Positions 38,800 through 48,923 of a stretch of 64,000 nt of DNA are shown piece after piece (positions within the stretch are counted from its first letter, which is position 1; every line of letters starts with the position of its first letter). This DNA is from Natronocella acetinitrilica (lineage in GTDB: Bacteria > Pseudomonadota > Gammaproteobacteria > Nitrococcales > Aquisalimonadaceae). The notes beneath the pieces were generated by a model, which worked only from the letters and a program-made list of their open reading frames with translations, made no database searches and was not told where the DNA came from. The stretch is taken from positions 1 through 64,000 of the forward strand of contig NZ_JALJXV010000001.1 in NCBI RefSeq assembly GCF_024170285.1, read 5' to 3'. The position numbers and the translations under genes are program-made.

Positions 38800-38876
38800 T
38801 GGTGGCTACGGGTGGATTCGAACCACCGACCCTCGCATTATGAGTGCGATGCTCTGACCAACTGAGCTACGTAGCC
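38800..38876 (-). tRNA. tRNA-Met (CAT), elongator type
   Basis: A 77 nt cloverleaf on the minus strand with acceptor stem GGCTACG/CGTAGCC, D-arm AGCTCAGTTGGTCAGAGC, anticodon loop CTCATAA, T-arm GGTTCGAATCC and an encoded CCA end. The first base pair is G-C, not the mismatch of initiator tRNA, so this is the elongator. It matches E. coli metT closely. No terminator is evident immediately downstream. Confidence 0.97.
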
Positions 38877-38895
38877 ATGTTCAAGGCAGGGCGCG

Positions 38896-38924
38896 ATTTT
38901 CCGACGGGCTGGGGCGGATGTCAA
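38896..38924 (-). promoter_or_regulatory. probable promoter of tRNA-Met
   Basis: On the minus strand: perfect -35 TTGACA (38919-38924), 17 bp spacer, weak -10 GAAAAT (38896-38901), ending 20 bp before the tRNA. Transcription would begin about 12 nt upstream of the mature 5' end. Confidence 0.65.
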
Positions 38925-38954
38925 GGCGGGGGGTGGTATGGGCGGCGCTGTTTT

Positions 38955-39050
38955 GGTGCGTTACGGCCTTCGGCCTAACGGCACCCTACGGGAGGCATTG
39001 ATCGGGCATTGCCCGCGTAGGGTGCGTTAGCGCAAAGCGCGTAACGCACC
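38955..39050. repeat. palindrome pair between tRNA-Met and ychF
   Basis: A GGCC-core unit (38955-38989) and a facing unit (39017-39050), together 96 bp. They lie 20 nt beyond the ychF stop codon (minus strand) and upstream of the tRNA promoter. The GGCC-core form and the plain form differ in three or four core bases but each is self-complementary. Confidence 0.88.
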
Positions 39051-39070
39051 ATCAACGATCCTGGCGCCTG

Positions 39071-40162
39071 TCAGACGTTGAAGCGGAAGTGGATGATGTC
39101 GCCTTCCTGGACGATGTATTCCTTGCCTTCCAGGCGGAGCTTGCCGGCATCCTTGGCGCCGGATTCGCCCTTGTACTGGATGAAGTCGTTATAGCCAACG
39201 ACGGCGGCGCGGATGAAACCGCGCTCGAAGTCGGTGTGGATGCGGCCGGCGGCCTTGGGTGCGGTGTCGCCGGCTCGGATCGTCCAGGCCCGCACTTCCT
39301 TTTCCCCGGCAGTGAAGTAGGTACGCAGGCCGAGCAGCGTGTAGCCCGCGCGGATCAGTCGGTTCAGGCCGGGCTCTTCCAGGCCGTATTCACCGAGAAA
39401 TTCCTGCTTTTCGGCGTCTTCCAGCACTGACAGTTCCGCCTCGATGGCGGCACAGAGCGCAACCACCTGGGCACCCTCCTCGGCGGCCAGTTCTTCCACC
39501 TGCTTGAGCATGGGGTTGCCGTCGAAGCCGTCCTCGGCCACGTTGGCGACGTAGAGCACAGGCTTGTCGGTGAGCAGATGGAGGTCGTAGAGGGCCTTTT
39601 GCTGCTCTGCGTCCAGCCCCAGGGAGCGAACCGGCTTGCCGGCATCGAGCTGCGCCCGCACTCTCGCCAGCAGATCGCGCCGGGCGATGGCCTCCTTGTC
39701 GCCGGACTTGGCCTGGCGCTCCACCTTTTGCTGGGCCTTGTCCACGCTTTCCATGTCCGCCAGCACCAGCTCGGTGTTGATGGTGTCGATGTCGTCCAGC
39801 GGGTCAACCCGTCCGGACACATGGTGCACGTCGTCATCACTGAAACAGCGCACCACATGGGCGATGGCGTCGGTCTCGCGAATGTTGGCCAGGAACTGGT
39901 TGCCCAGCCCCTCACCCTTGGAGGCACCCGCCACCAAGCCGGCAATGTCGACGAACTCCATGGTGGTGGGCACGATGCGCTGCGGCTTGACGATCTCCGC
40001 CAGGGCCTGCATGCGTGGATCCGGCACAGGCACGATGCCCACGTTGGGATCAATGGTGCAGAACGGGTAGTTCTCCGCCGGGATCTCGTTGCGGGTGAGC
40101 GCATTGAACAGCGTGGACTTGCCCACGTTGGGAAGACCGACGATACCGCACTTGAAACCCAT
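39071..40162 (-). CDS. ychF: ribosome-binding ATPase YchF
   Basis: An Obg-like protein that binds the ribosome and prefers ATP to GTP. 363 residues: P-loop GLPNVGKST at 9-17, coiled-coil insertion (about 130-190) and the C-terminal TGS domain (about 280-363). The NVGK.TLFN G1 motif and the missing canonical NKXD specificity motif (NVAEDG) are typical. It follows pth by 9 bp, the conserved order prs-rplY-pth-ychF of gammaproteobacteria. Confidence 0.96.
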   Translation of the reverse strand: MGFKCGIVGLPNVGKSTLFNALTRNEIPAENYPFCTIDPNVGIVPVPDPRMQALAEIVKPQRIVPTTMEFVDIAGLVAGASKGEGLGNQFLANIRETDAIAHVVRCFSDDDVHHVSGRVDPLDDIDTINTELVLADMESVDKAQQKVERQAKSGDKEAIARRDLLARVRAQLDAGKPVRSLGLDAEQQKALYDLHLLTDKPVLYVANVAEDGFDGNPMLKQVEELAAEEGAQVVALCAAIEAELSVLEDAEKQEFLGEYGLEEPGLNRLIRAGYTLLGLRTYFTAGEKEVRAWTIRAGDTAPKAAGRIHTDFERGFIRAAVVGYNDFIQYKGESGAKDAGKLRLEGKEYIVQEGDIIHFRFNV

Positions 40163-40171
40163 GAACTCTTC

Positions 40172-40753
40172 CTATGCCTTGGTGTGTAGTTGCTGCATGG
40201 CCTTGTCGAGGTCACCGGCAAGCATGGCGGGTGTCAGCGCCACGGCCTGCGCCAGCGCTTCGTCAATGGCGGTGCGATGGTCTGCATGGGGGCGACCAAG
40301 CACATACCCCACCACATCGTTGCCGGGGCCGGGGTGGTCGATGCCGATGCGCAGCCGCAAAAAATCGCGGCTACCCAGTTGCTGACAGATATCCCGAAGA
40401 CCATTGTGCCCCCCATGGCCGCCGCTGCGCTTGAGACGCAAGGTGCCTGGGGGCAGATCGAGTTCGTCGTGGGCAACCAGGATTTCCTCTGGCGGAATCT
40501 TGAAAAACCTCGCCAGCGCCGCGACAGCCCGCCCGCTGCGATTCATGAAGATCTGCGGCTTCAGCAGCAGAACGTCAAAGCCGTCCACCGTGATCTTGCC
40601 CACATCTCCCCCGAACCGGGCATCGGAACGCAGAGACCCGCCATGGCGCCGGCACAGTTCATCAACGAACCAGAAACCGGCGTTATGACGGGTCCCCACG
40701 TACTTCTCGCCCGGGTTTCCGAGACCAGCAATGAGCCGGATTGAATCGGACAT
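40172..40753 (-). CDS. pth: peptidyl-tRNA hydrolase
   Basis: Releases tRNA from peptidyl-tRNAs that drop off the ribosome. 193 residues, full length, with the catalytic His23 in TRHNAGF, the Asp of AHDELDLP and the GGHGGHNGL motif. It lies 18 bp downstream of rplY and 9 bp upstream of ychF, so the three are likely cotranscribed. Confidence 0.96.
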   Translation of the reverse strand: MSDSIRLIAGLGNPGEKYVGTRHNAGFWFVDELCRRHGGSLRSDARFGGDVGKITVDGFDVLLLKPQIFMNRSGRAVAALARFFKIPPEEILVAHDELDLPPGTLRLKRSGGHGGHNGLRDICQQLGSRDFLRLRIGIDHPGPGNDVVGYVLGRPHADHRTAIDEALAQAVALTPAMLAGDLDKAMQQLHTKA

Positions 40754-40771
40754 GGCGAGAACCGGACGGCT

Positions 40772-41482
40772 TTACTCGCCGCCCTCCTTCTTCTCTTCTT
40801 CGTCGCCGGAGGCCTCTTCCTCGGCAGACTCTTCCGCCTGCTCTTCGGCAACAGCGGCCTCGGCTTCCTCGGCGGCTTCGTCAAGCTTGGAGACCCGCGG
40901 CTGGACGATGCTCACCACCGGCTGATCGGCGTCGTGGGTATCGTCGCCATGGGCAAAGGCTTCCAGTTCGACGTTGGGCGGCATCTTGAGGTCGGAGAGA
41001 TGCAGCGAATCGCCGATTTCAAGATCAGCCAGATCCACTTCGATGTACTCGGGCAGATCCTTCGGCAGAGCAATGATGGAGACTTCGATCGAATCCTTGT
41101 GGACCACGCCTCCCGCCTTGACGCCCTTGCAGGTTTCGTCGTTCAGGAAGTGCAGCGGCACATGCATGTGCAGTTTCTCACCGGCCTTCACGCGCAGGAA
41201 GTCCACGTGCAGGACACGATCCTTGAAGGGATGACGCTGCAGGTCCTTCACCACGACGCCCTGAGCCTTCTTGCCCTTGACGGTCAGGTCGATGACCTGG
41301 GAATAGAAGGACTCGGTTTCCATCATGCGGGCCAGCTCGAAGGCGCTGACCTGGATCATTTCGGCATCCTTGCCCGCACCATAGACGATGCCCGGCACAA
41401 GCTTCTCGCGACGCAGGCGGCGGCTCGCACCCTTCCCCGTGTCGCTGCGCTTCTCCGCAGGTAGTTTCAGTTCAACTGCCAT
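40772..41482 (-). CDS. rplY: 50S ribosomal protein L25, long (CTC) form
   Basis: 236 residues: the 5S-rRNA-binding L25 domain (about 5-95), then a CTC/TL5 C-terminal domain (about 100-195) and a strongly acidic tail (about 205-236, mostly Glu and Ala). Many gammaproteobacteria have only the short L25, so this long form is the CTC type. The acidic tail is often seen in halophilic or alkaliphilic species. It is preceded by prs with a 114 bp gap. Confidence 0.93.
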   Translation of the reverse strand: MAVELKLPAEKRSDTGKGASRRLRREKLVPGIVYGAGKDAEMIQVSAFELARMMETESFYSQVIDLTVKGKKAQGVVVKDLQRHPFKDRVLHVDFLRVKAGEKLHMHVPLHFLNDETCKGVKAGGVVHKDSIEVSIIALPKDLPEYIEVDLADLEIGDSLHLSDLKMPPNVELEAFAHGDDTHDADQPVVSIVQPRVSKLDEAAEEAEAAVAEEQAEESAEEEASGDEEEKKEGGE

Positions 41483-41596
41483 AATGTCGATCTCCAGACA
41501 AATGAAGCCCGAACCACCCCGCGACCAGGGAGATTCAGGCAGGGCCGGCCGAATGGCCGGAATTCATCAACGCGGGCGCCCGGGATGAGCCTCGGG

Positions 41597-42568
41597 CTAC
41601 TCCACGAACAGTTCGCTGACCGACTCGTCGTTGTTGATCCGGCGGATGCTCTCGGCCAGCAATTCGGCGATGCTGACCTGCCGGATGCGGTCGCAGGCGG
41701 CCGCCTCCTCCGCCAACGGGATAGTGTCGGTCACCACCAGTTCGTCCAGGCCAGAGCTGCTGATGCGCTCGATGGCGGAACCGGACAGGACCGGGTGGGT
41801 AATATACGCCACCACGCGCTCGGCGCCATGGTCTTTCAGCGCTTGGGCCGCCTTGCACAAGGTGCCGGCGGTGTCGACGATGTCATCGACGATGATGCAG
41901 GTCTTGCCCTCGACGTCACCGATGATGTGCATCACCTGGGATTCGTTCGCCCGTGGCCGGCGCTTGTCGATGATGGCCAGATCGGCATCGCCCAGACGTT
42001 TCGCAATGGCACGGGCACGCACCACACCGCCCACGTCCGGCGAGACCACGATCTTGTTCGGGTAGACCTGACGCCAGATATCGCCGAGCAGTATCGGCGA
42101 AGCGTAGATGTTGTCCACCGGAATGTTGAAAAAGCCCTGGATCTGGTCGGCGTGCAGGTCGACGGTAAGCACGCGATTGATGCCGGCCACCTGGATCATG
42201 TCCGCCACCAGCTTCGCCGAGATGGGCACGCGCTGGGAGCGCGGGCGGCGGTCCTGACGGGCATAGCCGTAGTAGGGGATGACTGCCGTAATGCGGGATG
42301 CCGAGGAACGACGCAGCGCATCGGCGATCACCAGGAGTTCCATGAGATTGTCATTGGTGGGTGCGCAGGTCGGCTGGATGATGAACACATCTTTACCGCG
42401 CACATGGTCGTCTATTTCGACCATGACCTCACCATCACTGAACTTGCTGACCACAGCAAAGCCGGGGCGAATCCTGAGGTTATCTGCGATGGCGGCGGAG
42501 AGCTGCGGGTTGGCATTCCCCGCGAATACCATCATGCGGCCATTTTCGGTGAGGGTGGACCCATTCAT
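41597..42568 (-). CDS. prs: ribose-phosphate pyrophosphokinase
   Basis: Makes PRPP from ribose-5-phosphate and ATP for nucleotide, His and Trp synthesis. 323 residues from the ATG at 42568; an internal start a few residues later would align better with E. coli (MMVFAGN), so the N-terminus is uncertain. The PRPP loop [11 protein letters not shown] and the segment [12 protein letters not shown] are present. It lies between tRNA-Gln and rplY. Confidence 0.96.
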   Translation of the reverse strand: MNGSTLTENGRMMVFAGNANPQLSAAIADNLRIRPGFAVVSKFSDGEVMVEIDDHVRGKDVFIIQPTCAPTNDNLMELLVIADALRRSSASRITAVIPYYGYARQDRRPRSQRVPISAKLVADMIQVAGINRVLTVDLHADQIQGFFNIPVDNIYASPILLGDIWRQVYPNKIVVSPDVGGVVRARAIAKRLGDADLAIIDKRRPRANESQVMHIIGDVEGKTCIIVDDIVDTAGTLCKAAQALKDHGAERVVAYITHPVLSGSAIERISSSGLDELVVTDTIPLAEEAAACDRIRQVSIAELLAESIRRINNDESVSELFVE

Positions 42569-42622
42569 GTGACTGTCTACATGTTGCTCTGCGAGAGGCA
42601 GCACCAGGCGCCACGGAAGAAA

Positions 42623-42697
42623 TGGCTGGGGTGCCAGGATTCGAACCTGGGAATGCGGGGATCAAAACCCCGTGCCTTACCGCTTGGCGACACCCCA
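42623..42697 (-). tRNA. tRNA-Gln (TTG)
   Basis: A 75 nt tRNA on the minus strand, encoded CCA, with acceptor stem TGGGGTG and matching 3' strand, anticodon loop TTTTGAT giving TTG, and T-arm GGTTCGAATCC. It sits between ispE and prs, exactly as in many gammaproteobacteria, and is probably cut from the longer transcript. Confidence 0.96.
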
Positions 42698-42714
42698 GTG
42701 GAAGTACGCTTTTT

Positions 42715-43575
42715 TCAGTCCGAGTTGATGGGCAACCTGCCGAACAACGGTGAGCGGTTGCAGCCACGGGCCACGAAGCCTTGCCAACCGGCACGCTCAC
42801 ATGCAAGTAACGCGGCCATTGCGGATTCACGCTCATCAAACGCCGCGAATACGCAGGCACCCGTCCCCGTGAGCCTGGCTTGGCCGTGGGCTGACAATGC
42901 ATCCAGCGCCTGCCCCACCACCGGAAAGCGTGCACGCACCACGCTTTCGCAGTCATTCCGACCACCTCGGAAACTGAAGGCCGGTATTGTGGTCGGCGGT
43001 GTATCTCTTGTCAATTCCGGGTCCTGAAAGACGGCAGCCGTGGAAACCGCGCAATCCGGCACCAGCACGGCATACCAGGGTTCCGGCGGATCCACAGCCG
43101 TCAGCTTCTCGCCCACGCCTTCCGCCCAGGCCGCGCGCCCGCGCACGAACACCGGTACGTCGGCACCCAGACCAACACCGATATCGGCAAGCGCGTCCTC
43201 GTCGAGATCGAGCCCCCAGAGCAGATTCAGCGCGTGCAGCGTGGTCGCCGCATCGGACGAGCCACCACCCAGACCTCCACCCGCCGGCAGACGCTTGTCG
43301 AGAAAGATCTCTGCGCCCTGACGACTGCCGACATGCGCGCGCAGACGCTGCGCCGCACGGATAATCAGGTTGTCCTCGGCGGCGACACCGGGCAGATTGG
43401 CATGGAGCCGCAATTCGCTGTCGCCACGCGGTTCGAAGCGCAGCAAGTCGCAGCGGTCAAGGAACTGGAAAACGGTCTGCAGGAGGTGGTAGCCGTCCGC
43501 TCGGCGGCCGGTGATGTGCAAGAAGAGATTGAGCTTGGCCGGCGCCGGCCAAAGCCCAGTGTCTCCTTCACTCAT
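42715..43575 (-). CDS. ispE: 4-diphosphocytidyl-2-C-methyl-D-erythritol kinase
   Basis: GHMP kinase of the MEP isoprenoid pathway. 286 residues from the ATG at 43575, with N-terminal PAKLNLFLHITGRRADGYH and the glycine-rich phosphate loop PAGGGLGGGSSDAA. It overlaps the lolB stop by 8 bp, giving lolB-ispE coupling as in E. coli. Confidence 0.96.
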   Translation of the reverse strand: MSEGDTGLWPAPAKLNLFLHITGRRADGYHLLQTVFQFLDRCDLLRFEPRGDSELRLHANLPGVAAEDNLIIRAAQRLRAHVGSRQGAEIFLDKRLPAGGGLGGGSSDAATTLHALNLLWGLDLDEDALADIGVGLGADVPVFVRGRAAWAEGVGEKLTAVDPPEPWYAVLVPDCAVSTAAVFQDPELTRDTPPTTIPAFSFRGGRNDCESVVRARFPVVGQALDALSAHGQARLTGTGACVFAAFDERESAMAALLACERAGWQGFVARGCNRSPLFGRLPINSD

Positions 43576-44197
43576 ACTGCAGCGACCACTCGCTGATGAC
43601 GATGCGCACCCGCAAACCAGGGCCACTGACATCCATGCGCGTTGGCATATCCAGCAAATCCATCCCGCGGTAGGCGCTGTAGTCAACCTGCCAGCCGGCC
43701 TGCCGGATGCTCTCCGGGCGACCTATCTCGTCCAGTTCCACCTCGGCGTCGTGGTCCCGTGATGGCCGTCCCACCAGCCAGTCGCGCAGGATATCTACCG
43801 GAAAATCGTAGCCTGTGTGCCGGTTCAGCAACGCCTGGGCCGCATCGGCGCTGTCCCGTACGCCATCCGACGTGCGCAGCGTCACGCCATCTCCGTCACC
43901 CTCAAGACGCAGGCTTCCGGAGGCAAGAGGGCCACGCAGGTTAAGCCGCCAGTTGTCCTCCCCCTGCTCGAACCAGTCCAGCGACAACGCCACATTGTCG
44001 TCTTGGGTGCGCAGACCGATGCGGCCCTGCGCTTCCCAGCCGCGTAGCTCCTCCAGCATTGCGAGGCGCTGCTGGAATAGCGCCTCCGGCGTTTCATCGG
44101 TGATCGGGGGACGGGCCGCGCAGGCAGCCAGAAGCGCGACGGCCAGGCAGAGCAGCAAAACTCGGGAGAGATAACGGTGCAGGTCAGTCAGGCTCAA
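43568..44197 (-). CDS. lolB: outer membrane lipoprotein receptor LolB
   Basis: Accepts lipoproteins from LolA and inserts them into the outer membrane. 209 residues with a signal peptide and lipobox LLAAC (Cys26). The remainder has the LolB fold pattern (WEAQGRIGLR ... NWRLNLRGPL ... WLVGRP). Its start overlaps the stop of the TPR gene by ATGA and it is followed by ispE, the E. coli order. Confidence 0.9.
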   Translation of the reverse strand: MSLTDLHRYLSRVLLLCLAVALLAACAARPPITDETPEALFQQRLAMLEELRGWEAQGRIGLRTQDDNVALSLDWFEQGEDNWRLNLRGPLASGSLRLEGDGDGVTLRTSDGVRDSADAAQALLNRHTGYDFPVDILRDWLVGRPSRDHDAEVELDEIGRPESIRQAGWQVDYSAYRGMDLLDMPTRMDVSGPGLRVRIVISEWSLQYE

Positions 44198-45918
44198 GGT
44201 TCAAACCGCTCCAGGGTTTCCCGCAACACGGGATGGTCGGGTTCCAGGTCGCTGGCCTCACGCCACACATCGCGGGCCTCGTCCCGACGGCCCTCTACCC
44301 ACAGCACTTCGCCCAGGTGCGCGCCGATCTCGGCGTCAGGCATCAGTTCGTACGCCCGGCGCAGATATTCCAGGGCCTCGTCGTGACGCCCCAGCCGGTA
44401 CAGCGCCCAACCCATGCTGTCGAGAATTGCCGCATTCTGCGGCTCCTGCTCATAGGCCCGGCGAATGAGCTCATAACCCTCCTGAGTTCGATCGGTGAGA
44501 TCTACCAGGGTGTAACCCAGGGCGTTCAGGGCGTGGGCATGATCCGGCTCGCTTTCGAGGACGCGGCGGAGATCCGCCTCGGCCTGATCCACATCCTGAC
44601 TGTAAACGGCAACCAGTGCGCGGGCATAAAGCAGATCCAGGTCGCCGGGGTGCTCGATCAGCGCCCGGTCGTAGACCCGCATGCTCTCTTCATAGCGGCT
44701 GGCGGCCCGCAGCATGTCGCCTTCGATGAGATAGGTGCGCACCGACTCGTCCGGGTGACGGCGGCGCAGATCGCGCAACACGGCACGAGCCTCATCATTG
44801 CGGCCGTCATCGTCCATGACAATGGCGAGCCGCAGCTGGGCATCCACATACTGCTCGCCTTCCACCAGCCGGTACCAGCGCTCGGCGCCTTCGGGATCGT
44901 TGGTCTGCTCGCCGATACGCCCCAGCAGAAAGCGGGAGGCATCGACTCGCTCGCCCAGGTCCACCAGGCGTTCGAAATGGCTGCGCGCCTGCTCAGGGCG
45001 ACCCGCCTCGAGAGTCAGCAGGCCTGCCGCATAGAGCACGCCGGCATCATCCGGCCGCTCATCCAGCAGCTGTTCGAACTGCGCCAGTGCTTCCTCGTCG
45101 CGCCCTGCCTGGAGCAGCAACCGGGCAAGATGCATGCGCAGATCACCGTCATCGGGATAATCGGCCATGAGTTGCTGGAACACCTGGATCGCCGCCTCTT
45201 CCTGGCCACTCTCCAGCAGGCCCTGGCCGTAAATGGTGCGCAACTGGCGATCATCGGGGTTGTGTTCCAGAGCCCGGGCGGCTGCTTCCGCCGCCTCGGC
45301 GGGCTCGTCCGCCCGCAGAGCCGCCTGGGCAAGCGCTCGCTGGGCCTCGACGAGGCCAGGGAAATCCCGCGACAGGTTGCGCATCAGCGTCAGCACCATA
45401 CCGCGGTCTTCTTCCCGGGCGAGAGCGGCACTGAGGCCGGAAACCATTTCACCGGCGTCGTCGCCGGCGTGCAGCACCAGTTCCCGCAGATGGCGTCGGG
45501 CATCGCCGGGCCGACCTGCACGAACGAACATCAGGGCCAGCGCCTGGCGCGCGGCCGGGTCTTCCGGATCGAGTTCAACCCAGCGGCGCGCGGCCTCCAA
45601 CCCCTCTTCTTCCCGATCCGCATACAGAGCGATGCGGGCGGCGCGGGATGCGATTTCCGGGTCATCGGACAGGCGCATGGCAGCCATGTAGGCTTCCAGG
45701 GCTTCGTTGATACGGCCGCGCGCGCCAGCGAATTCCGCGACCATCAATTGGTAGAGCAGATCGTCCTCGGCGGCCGGCAACGGACGGCGATCCAGAATCT
45801 GCACGTCATCCACCGCATCGAACTCGGAGTCACCTTGCGGTGCCACGGTGGCACACGCCGCCAGAGCCAGGGCAGCGGCCAGACACCATGCAATCCGACA
45901 AAACCCAACCATATCCAT
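44194..45918 (-). CDS. TPR-repeat lipoprotein
   Basis: 574 residues. The signal peptide ends in a lipobox (ALAAC, Cys22), followed by many tetratricopeptide repeats along the full length (for example residues 175-215, 265-340 and 430-560), acidic overall. Such proteins upstream of lolB-ispE are common in gammaproteobacteria and are probably involved in envelope assembly; no enzyme activity is expected. It overlaps lolB by 4 bp, so translation is coupled. Confidence 0.85.
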   Translation of the reverse strand: MDMVGFCRIAWCLAAALALAACATVAPQGDSEFDAVDDVQILDRRPLPAAEDDLLYQLMVAEFAGARGRINEALEAYMAAMRLSDDPEIASRAARIALYADREEEGLEAARRWVELDPEDPAARQALALMFVRAGRPGDARRHLRELVLHAGDDAGEMVSGLSAALAREEDRGMVLTLMRNLSRDFPGLVEAQRALAQAALRADEPAEAAEAAARALEHNPDDRQLRTIYGQGLLESGQEEAAIQVFQQLMADYPDDGDLRMHLARLLLQAGRDEEALAQFEQLLDERPDDAGVLYAAGLLTLEAGRPEQARSHFERLVDLGERVDASRFLLGRIGEQTNDPEGAERWYRLVEGEQYVDAQLRLAIVMDDDGRNDEARAVLRDLRRRHPDESVRTYLIEGDMLRAASRYEESMRVYDRALIEHPGDLDLLYARALVAVYSQDVDQAEADLRRVLESEPDHAHALNALGYTLVDLTDRTQEGYELIRRAYEQEPQNAAILDSMGWALYRLGRHDEALEYLRRAYELMPDAEIGAHLGEVLWVEGRRDEARDVWREASDLEPDHPVLRETLERFEP

Positions 45919-46176
45919 TGCTCGCTTCCGTGACCGATGCAGACTACACCATTGACCACCGACCAGGCCCGTGATTCAACACCCCGCGCGGTAATGCTGC
46001 GCGCTGCGCCTTGTAATCCCCCGCGGTTTTCCCGACAATCCGAAGTCTATAAGCCACAATCCGACGGGCCATGAGGGTGGAAAGCCGCAGTCAATTCCGG
46101 GGCATCGTCTCCGCCTGTCGCGGTCGCCGCAATGGCGCCGCTATCGTTTTTTCTGCGTGCTGCGTGTAACCCTGCC

Positions 46177-47496
46177 ATGCCACTCTGCGCCATCGGCCTG
46201 AATCACAAGAGTGCCCCCGTAGAAGTCCGCGAGCGCGTGGTGTTCCCGGCTGAGCGGCTGCAGACCTCACTGCAGCAACTCACCAGCCAGAGCGGCGTTC
46301 ATGAAGCGGCGCTGATCTCCACCTGCAACCGCACCGAGATCTACACCCTGATCGAAAGCCCCTCAGAGGTCGACACCGTGCTTGGCTGGCTTGCCGGCAG
46401 TCACGCGCTGGAACCGGACTGGCTGCGGCGCTTCGTCTACACCCACCTGAACGAGCAGGCGGTCAGCCACCTGCTGCGGGTGACCCCGGGGCTGGATTCC
46501 CTGGTCCTGGGCGAGCCGCAGATCGGTGGCCAAGCCAAGAGCGCCTACCTTGAGGCGGTCACTGCCGGCACGGTGGGCCCGGTACTCGACCGGCTGTTCC
46601 AGCATGCCTTTACGGTATCGAAGCTGGTGCGCACGCAAACGGGTATTGGCAGTCATCCGGTCTCCGTGGCCTTCGCCGCAGTGGCGCTGGCCAAGCAGAT
46701 CTTCGGCGATCTCGACAAGTACACCGCCCTGCTGCTTGGTGCCGGCGAGACCATTGAACTGACGGCGCGGCACCTGCACCAGCAAGGCCTGCGAAAATTC
46801 CTGGTGGCAAACCGGACCAGGGAACGGGCGACGGAACTCGCCGCGGCCTATAACGGTGAGGCCATTGCCCTGGCCGACATGCCCGACCGGCTATCCGAAG
46901 CGGATATCGTCATCGCCTCCACCGCTAGCCAGTTGCCGCTGCTCGGCAAGGGCAGCGTGGAACGCGCACTGCGGCGGCGCAAGCACCGCCCGATCTTCAT
47001 GGTGGATATCGCCGTCCCGCGTGATATCGAGCCGGAAGTCGGGGAACTGGAAGACGTCTATCTCTATACCGTGGACGACCTCCACGACGTCATCGAGGAA
47101 AACCTGAGTTCCCGGCGGCATGCTGCCTCGGAAGCCGAAGAGATCATTGATCTGCAGGCCGAGCGGTTCATGGCCTGGATGCGGTCGCTGAACTCCGTGC
47201 CGACCATCCGCCATTTCCGTGGCCGTGCGGAGTACCACCGCGATCACGTGCTTGAGCGCGCCCTGCGCCGGCTTCGCAACGGTGACGCGCCGGAACAAGC
47301 CCTTGAGTACCTGGCCAACACCCTCACCAATCGCCTGCTGCACGTCCCCACCATCCGCCTGCGGGAGGCTGGCGAACGCGGCGAGGAAGAATTGCTTGAT
47401 GCAGCCCGCAGCCTGCTGGAGATGGATCGTGTCAAGCCGGATGACGCCGACGAACACGACCCGATGATGGACCAGCGGGAGGAGCAGTTGCGGTGA
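46177..47496 (+). CDS. hemA: glutamyl-tRNA reductase
   Basis: First step of C5-pathway tetrapyrrole synthesis: reduces glutamyl-tRNA to glutamate-1-semialdehyde. 439 residues from the ATG at 46177, starting [18 protein letters not shown]. Catalytic Cys50 is in STCNRTEIY. The NADPH domain and C-terminal dimerisation domain follow. An earlier in-frame ATG at 46132 is less likely. It overlaps prfA by 4 bp (GTGA) and is divergent from the TPR-lolB-ispE run. Confidence 0.96.
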   Translation: MPLCAIGLNHKSAPVEVRERVVFPAERLQTSLQQLTSQSGVHEAALISTCNRTEIYTLIESPSEVDTVLGWLAGSHALEPDWLRRFVYTHLNEQAVSHLLRVTPGLDSLVLGEPQIGGQAKSAYLEAVTAGTVGPVLDRLFQHAFTVSKLVRTQTGIGSHPVSVAFAAVALAKQIFGDLDKYTALLLGAGETIELTARHLHQQGLRKFLVANRTRERATELAAAYNGEAIALADMPDRLSEADIVIASTASQLPLLGKGSVERALRRRKHRPIFMVDIAVPRDIEPEVGELEDVYLYTVDDLHDVIEENLSSRRHAASEAEEIIDLQAERFMAWMRSLNSVPTIRHFRGRAEYHRDHVLERALRRLRNGDAPEQALEYLANTLTNRLLHVPTIRLREAGERGEEELLDAARSLLEMDRVKPDDADEHDPMMDQREEQLR

Positions 47497-48581
47497 AGCC
47501 GTCCATCCGCGGCAAGCTGGAGGGTCTCTGCGAGCGTCACGAGGAAATCAGCGCCATGCTCGCTGACCCCGACGTGATTGGCGACCAGAACCGCTTCCGG
47601 GACCTGTCCCGGGAGTATGCGCGGCTCGAATCCGTGGTAAGCCACTTCCAGCAGTACCGCAGAGCGGAGCAGGATCTGGCCACCGCCGAGGACATGCTCC
47701 GGGACGTGGATGCGGACATGCGGGAAATGGCCGAGGAGGAAGCCGAACAGGCCAGGACCCAACTCGCCACCCTGGAAGAGGCACTGGAATTACTGTTGAT
47801 CCCCGAGGATCCGCTGGATCACGCGAATGTGTTCCTGGAGATTCGCGCCGGAACCGGCGGTGACGAGGCGGCGCTGTTCGCCGGCGACCTGTTTCGCATG
47901 TATTCCGCCTACGCCGAGGCCAACGGCTGGCGCATGGAAGTGATCAGCGCCAGCGATGGAGAACATGGCGGCTTCAAGGAGATCATCGTCCGTGTTGCCG
48001 GTGATCGCATCTACTCCCGCCTGAAGTTCGAATCCGGCGCCCATCGTGTGCAACGCGTTCCGGCAACGGAATCCCAGGGCCGTATCCACACATCCGCCTG
48101 CACGGTGGCCGTGTTGCCAGAGGCGGAAATGGTGGACGAGATCACCATCAACCCCAACGACCTCAAGGTCGACACCTTCCGCGCCTCCGGGGCAGGTGGC
48201 CAGCACGTGAACAAGACGGATTCCGCCATCCGCATCACCCACCTGCCCACAGGTGTGGTCGTGGAGTGCCAGGATGAGCGCTCGCAGCACAAGAACCGTG
48301 CCAAGGCCATGTCACTGCTGCAGGCCAAACTGACTCAGTCAGAACGCGATCGCCAGGAGGCGGAGCAAAGCGCCCAGCGTAAATCCCTGGTGGGGAGCGG
48401 CGACCGCTCAGAGCGGATTCGCACCTACAACTACCCGCAAGGCCGGGTCACCGATCACCGTATCAACCTCACGCTCTACAAGCTCGACGAGGTGCTCGCC
48501 GGGGGGCTTGGGCACGTCATCGACCCGCTGGTGCGGGAGCACCAGGCCGAGCAGTTGGCGGAGATGGCGAAGGCTGGGTGA
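47493..48581 (+). CDS. prfA: peptide chain release factor 1
   Basis: Recognises UAA and UAG stop codons. 362 residues, GTG start with GGGAGGAG upstream. The PAT codon-recognition motif (VPATESQGR, near 188) and the catalytic GGQ loop (GAGGQHVNK, near 233) are intact. The methyltransferase gene prmC, usually next to prfA, is instead 3.7 kb away at 52316-53155. It is followed by composite repeat 5. Confidence 0.97.
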   Translation: MKPSIRGKLEGLCERHEEISAMLADPDVIGDQNRFRDLSREYARLESVVSHFQQYRRAEQDLATAEDMLRDVDADMREMAEEEAEQARTQLATLEEALELLLIPEDPLDHANVFLEIRAGTGGDEAALFAGDLFRMYSAYAEANGWRMEVISASDGEHGGFKEIIVRVAGDRIYSRLKFESGAHRVQRVPATESQGRIHTSACTVAVLPEAEMVDEITINPNDLKVDTFRASGAGGQHVNKTDSAIRITHLPTGVVVECQDERSQHKNRAKAMSLLQAKLTQSERDRQEAEQSAQRKSLVGSGDRSERIRTYNYPQGRVTDHRINLTLYKLDEVLAGGLGHVIDPLVREHQAEQLAEMAKAG

Positions 48582-48633
48582 ATCCGCCGATCTCTCTCAG
48601 GGAGCGACGGGCCGGTGTGATCAGCGCCGTTGC

Positions 48634-48839
48634 GGTGCGTTACGCGCTGCGCGCTAACGCACCCTACGGGTTGGATCGGGGAACCTCGGTCCGCCACGCC
48701 GCTCATGGACCGCGGTTTGTGCCTGTGGCCTTGGGGCAACACCACCGCCCTTGTGGTGCGTTACGGCCTTCGGCCTAACACACCCTACGTTTGGCCGTGC
48801 CCGCTGTAGGGTGTGTTAGCGCGTAGCGCGTAACGCACC
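48634..48839 (-). repeat. composite structured repeat, copy 5 (internal deletion)
   Basis: All three palindrome units are present (48634-48667, 48755-48788, 48806-48839), but the hairpin has lost its loop, inner hairpin and most of the right arm (about 78 bp compared with copy 3). The junction is at a GGAC that in full copies occurs at both ends of the deleted segment. On the minus strand the unit begins just after the dksA terminator. Confidence 0.82.
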
Positions 48840-48843
48840 GACC

Positions 48844-48879
48844 AACGAGAAAACCCGCCAAACGGCGGGTTTTCTCGTT
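48844..48879. terminator. bidirectional Rho-independent terminator
   Basis: A perfect stem AACGAGAAAACCCGCC / GGCGGGTTTTCTCGTT with a four-base AAAC loop. Its T-rich flanks serve dksA (minus), and prfA (plus) if readthrough passes the repeat. Confidence 0.9.
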
Positions 48880-48923
48880 CCTGCACAGGGAGATCGGAAG
48901 CGTTTGTCTGCCCGATCGGGACG

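Noticed and set aside
44233-45933. A 566-codon plus-strand frame opposite the TPR lipoprotein
   Set aside because: The minus-strand frame has a lipobox, repeats and coupled neighbours; the plus frame has none of these.
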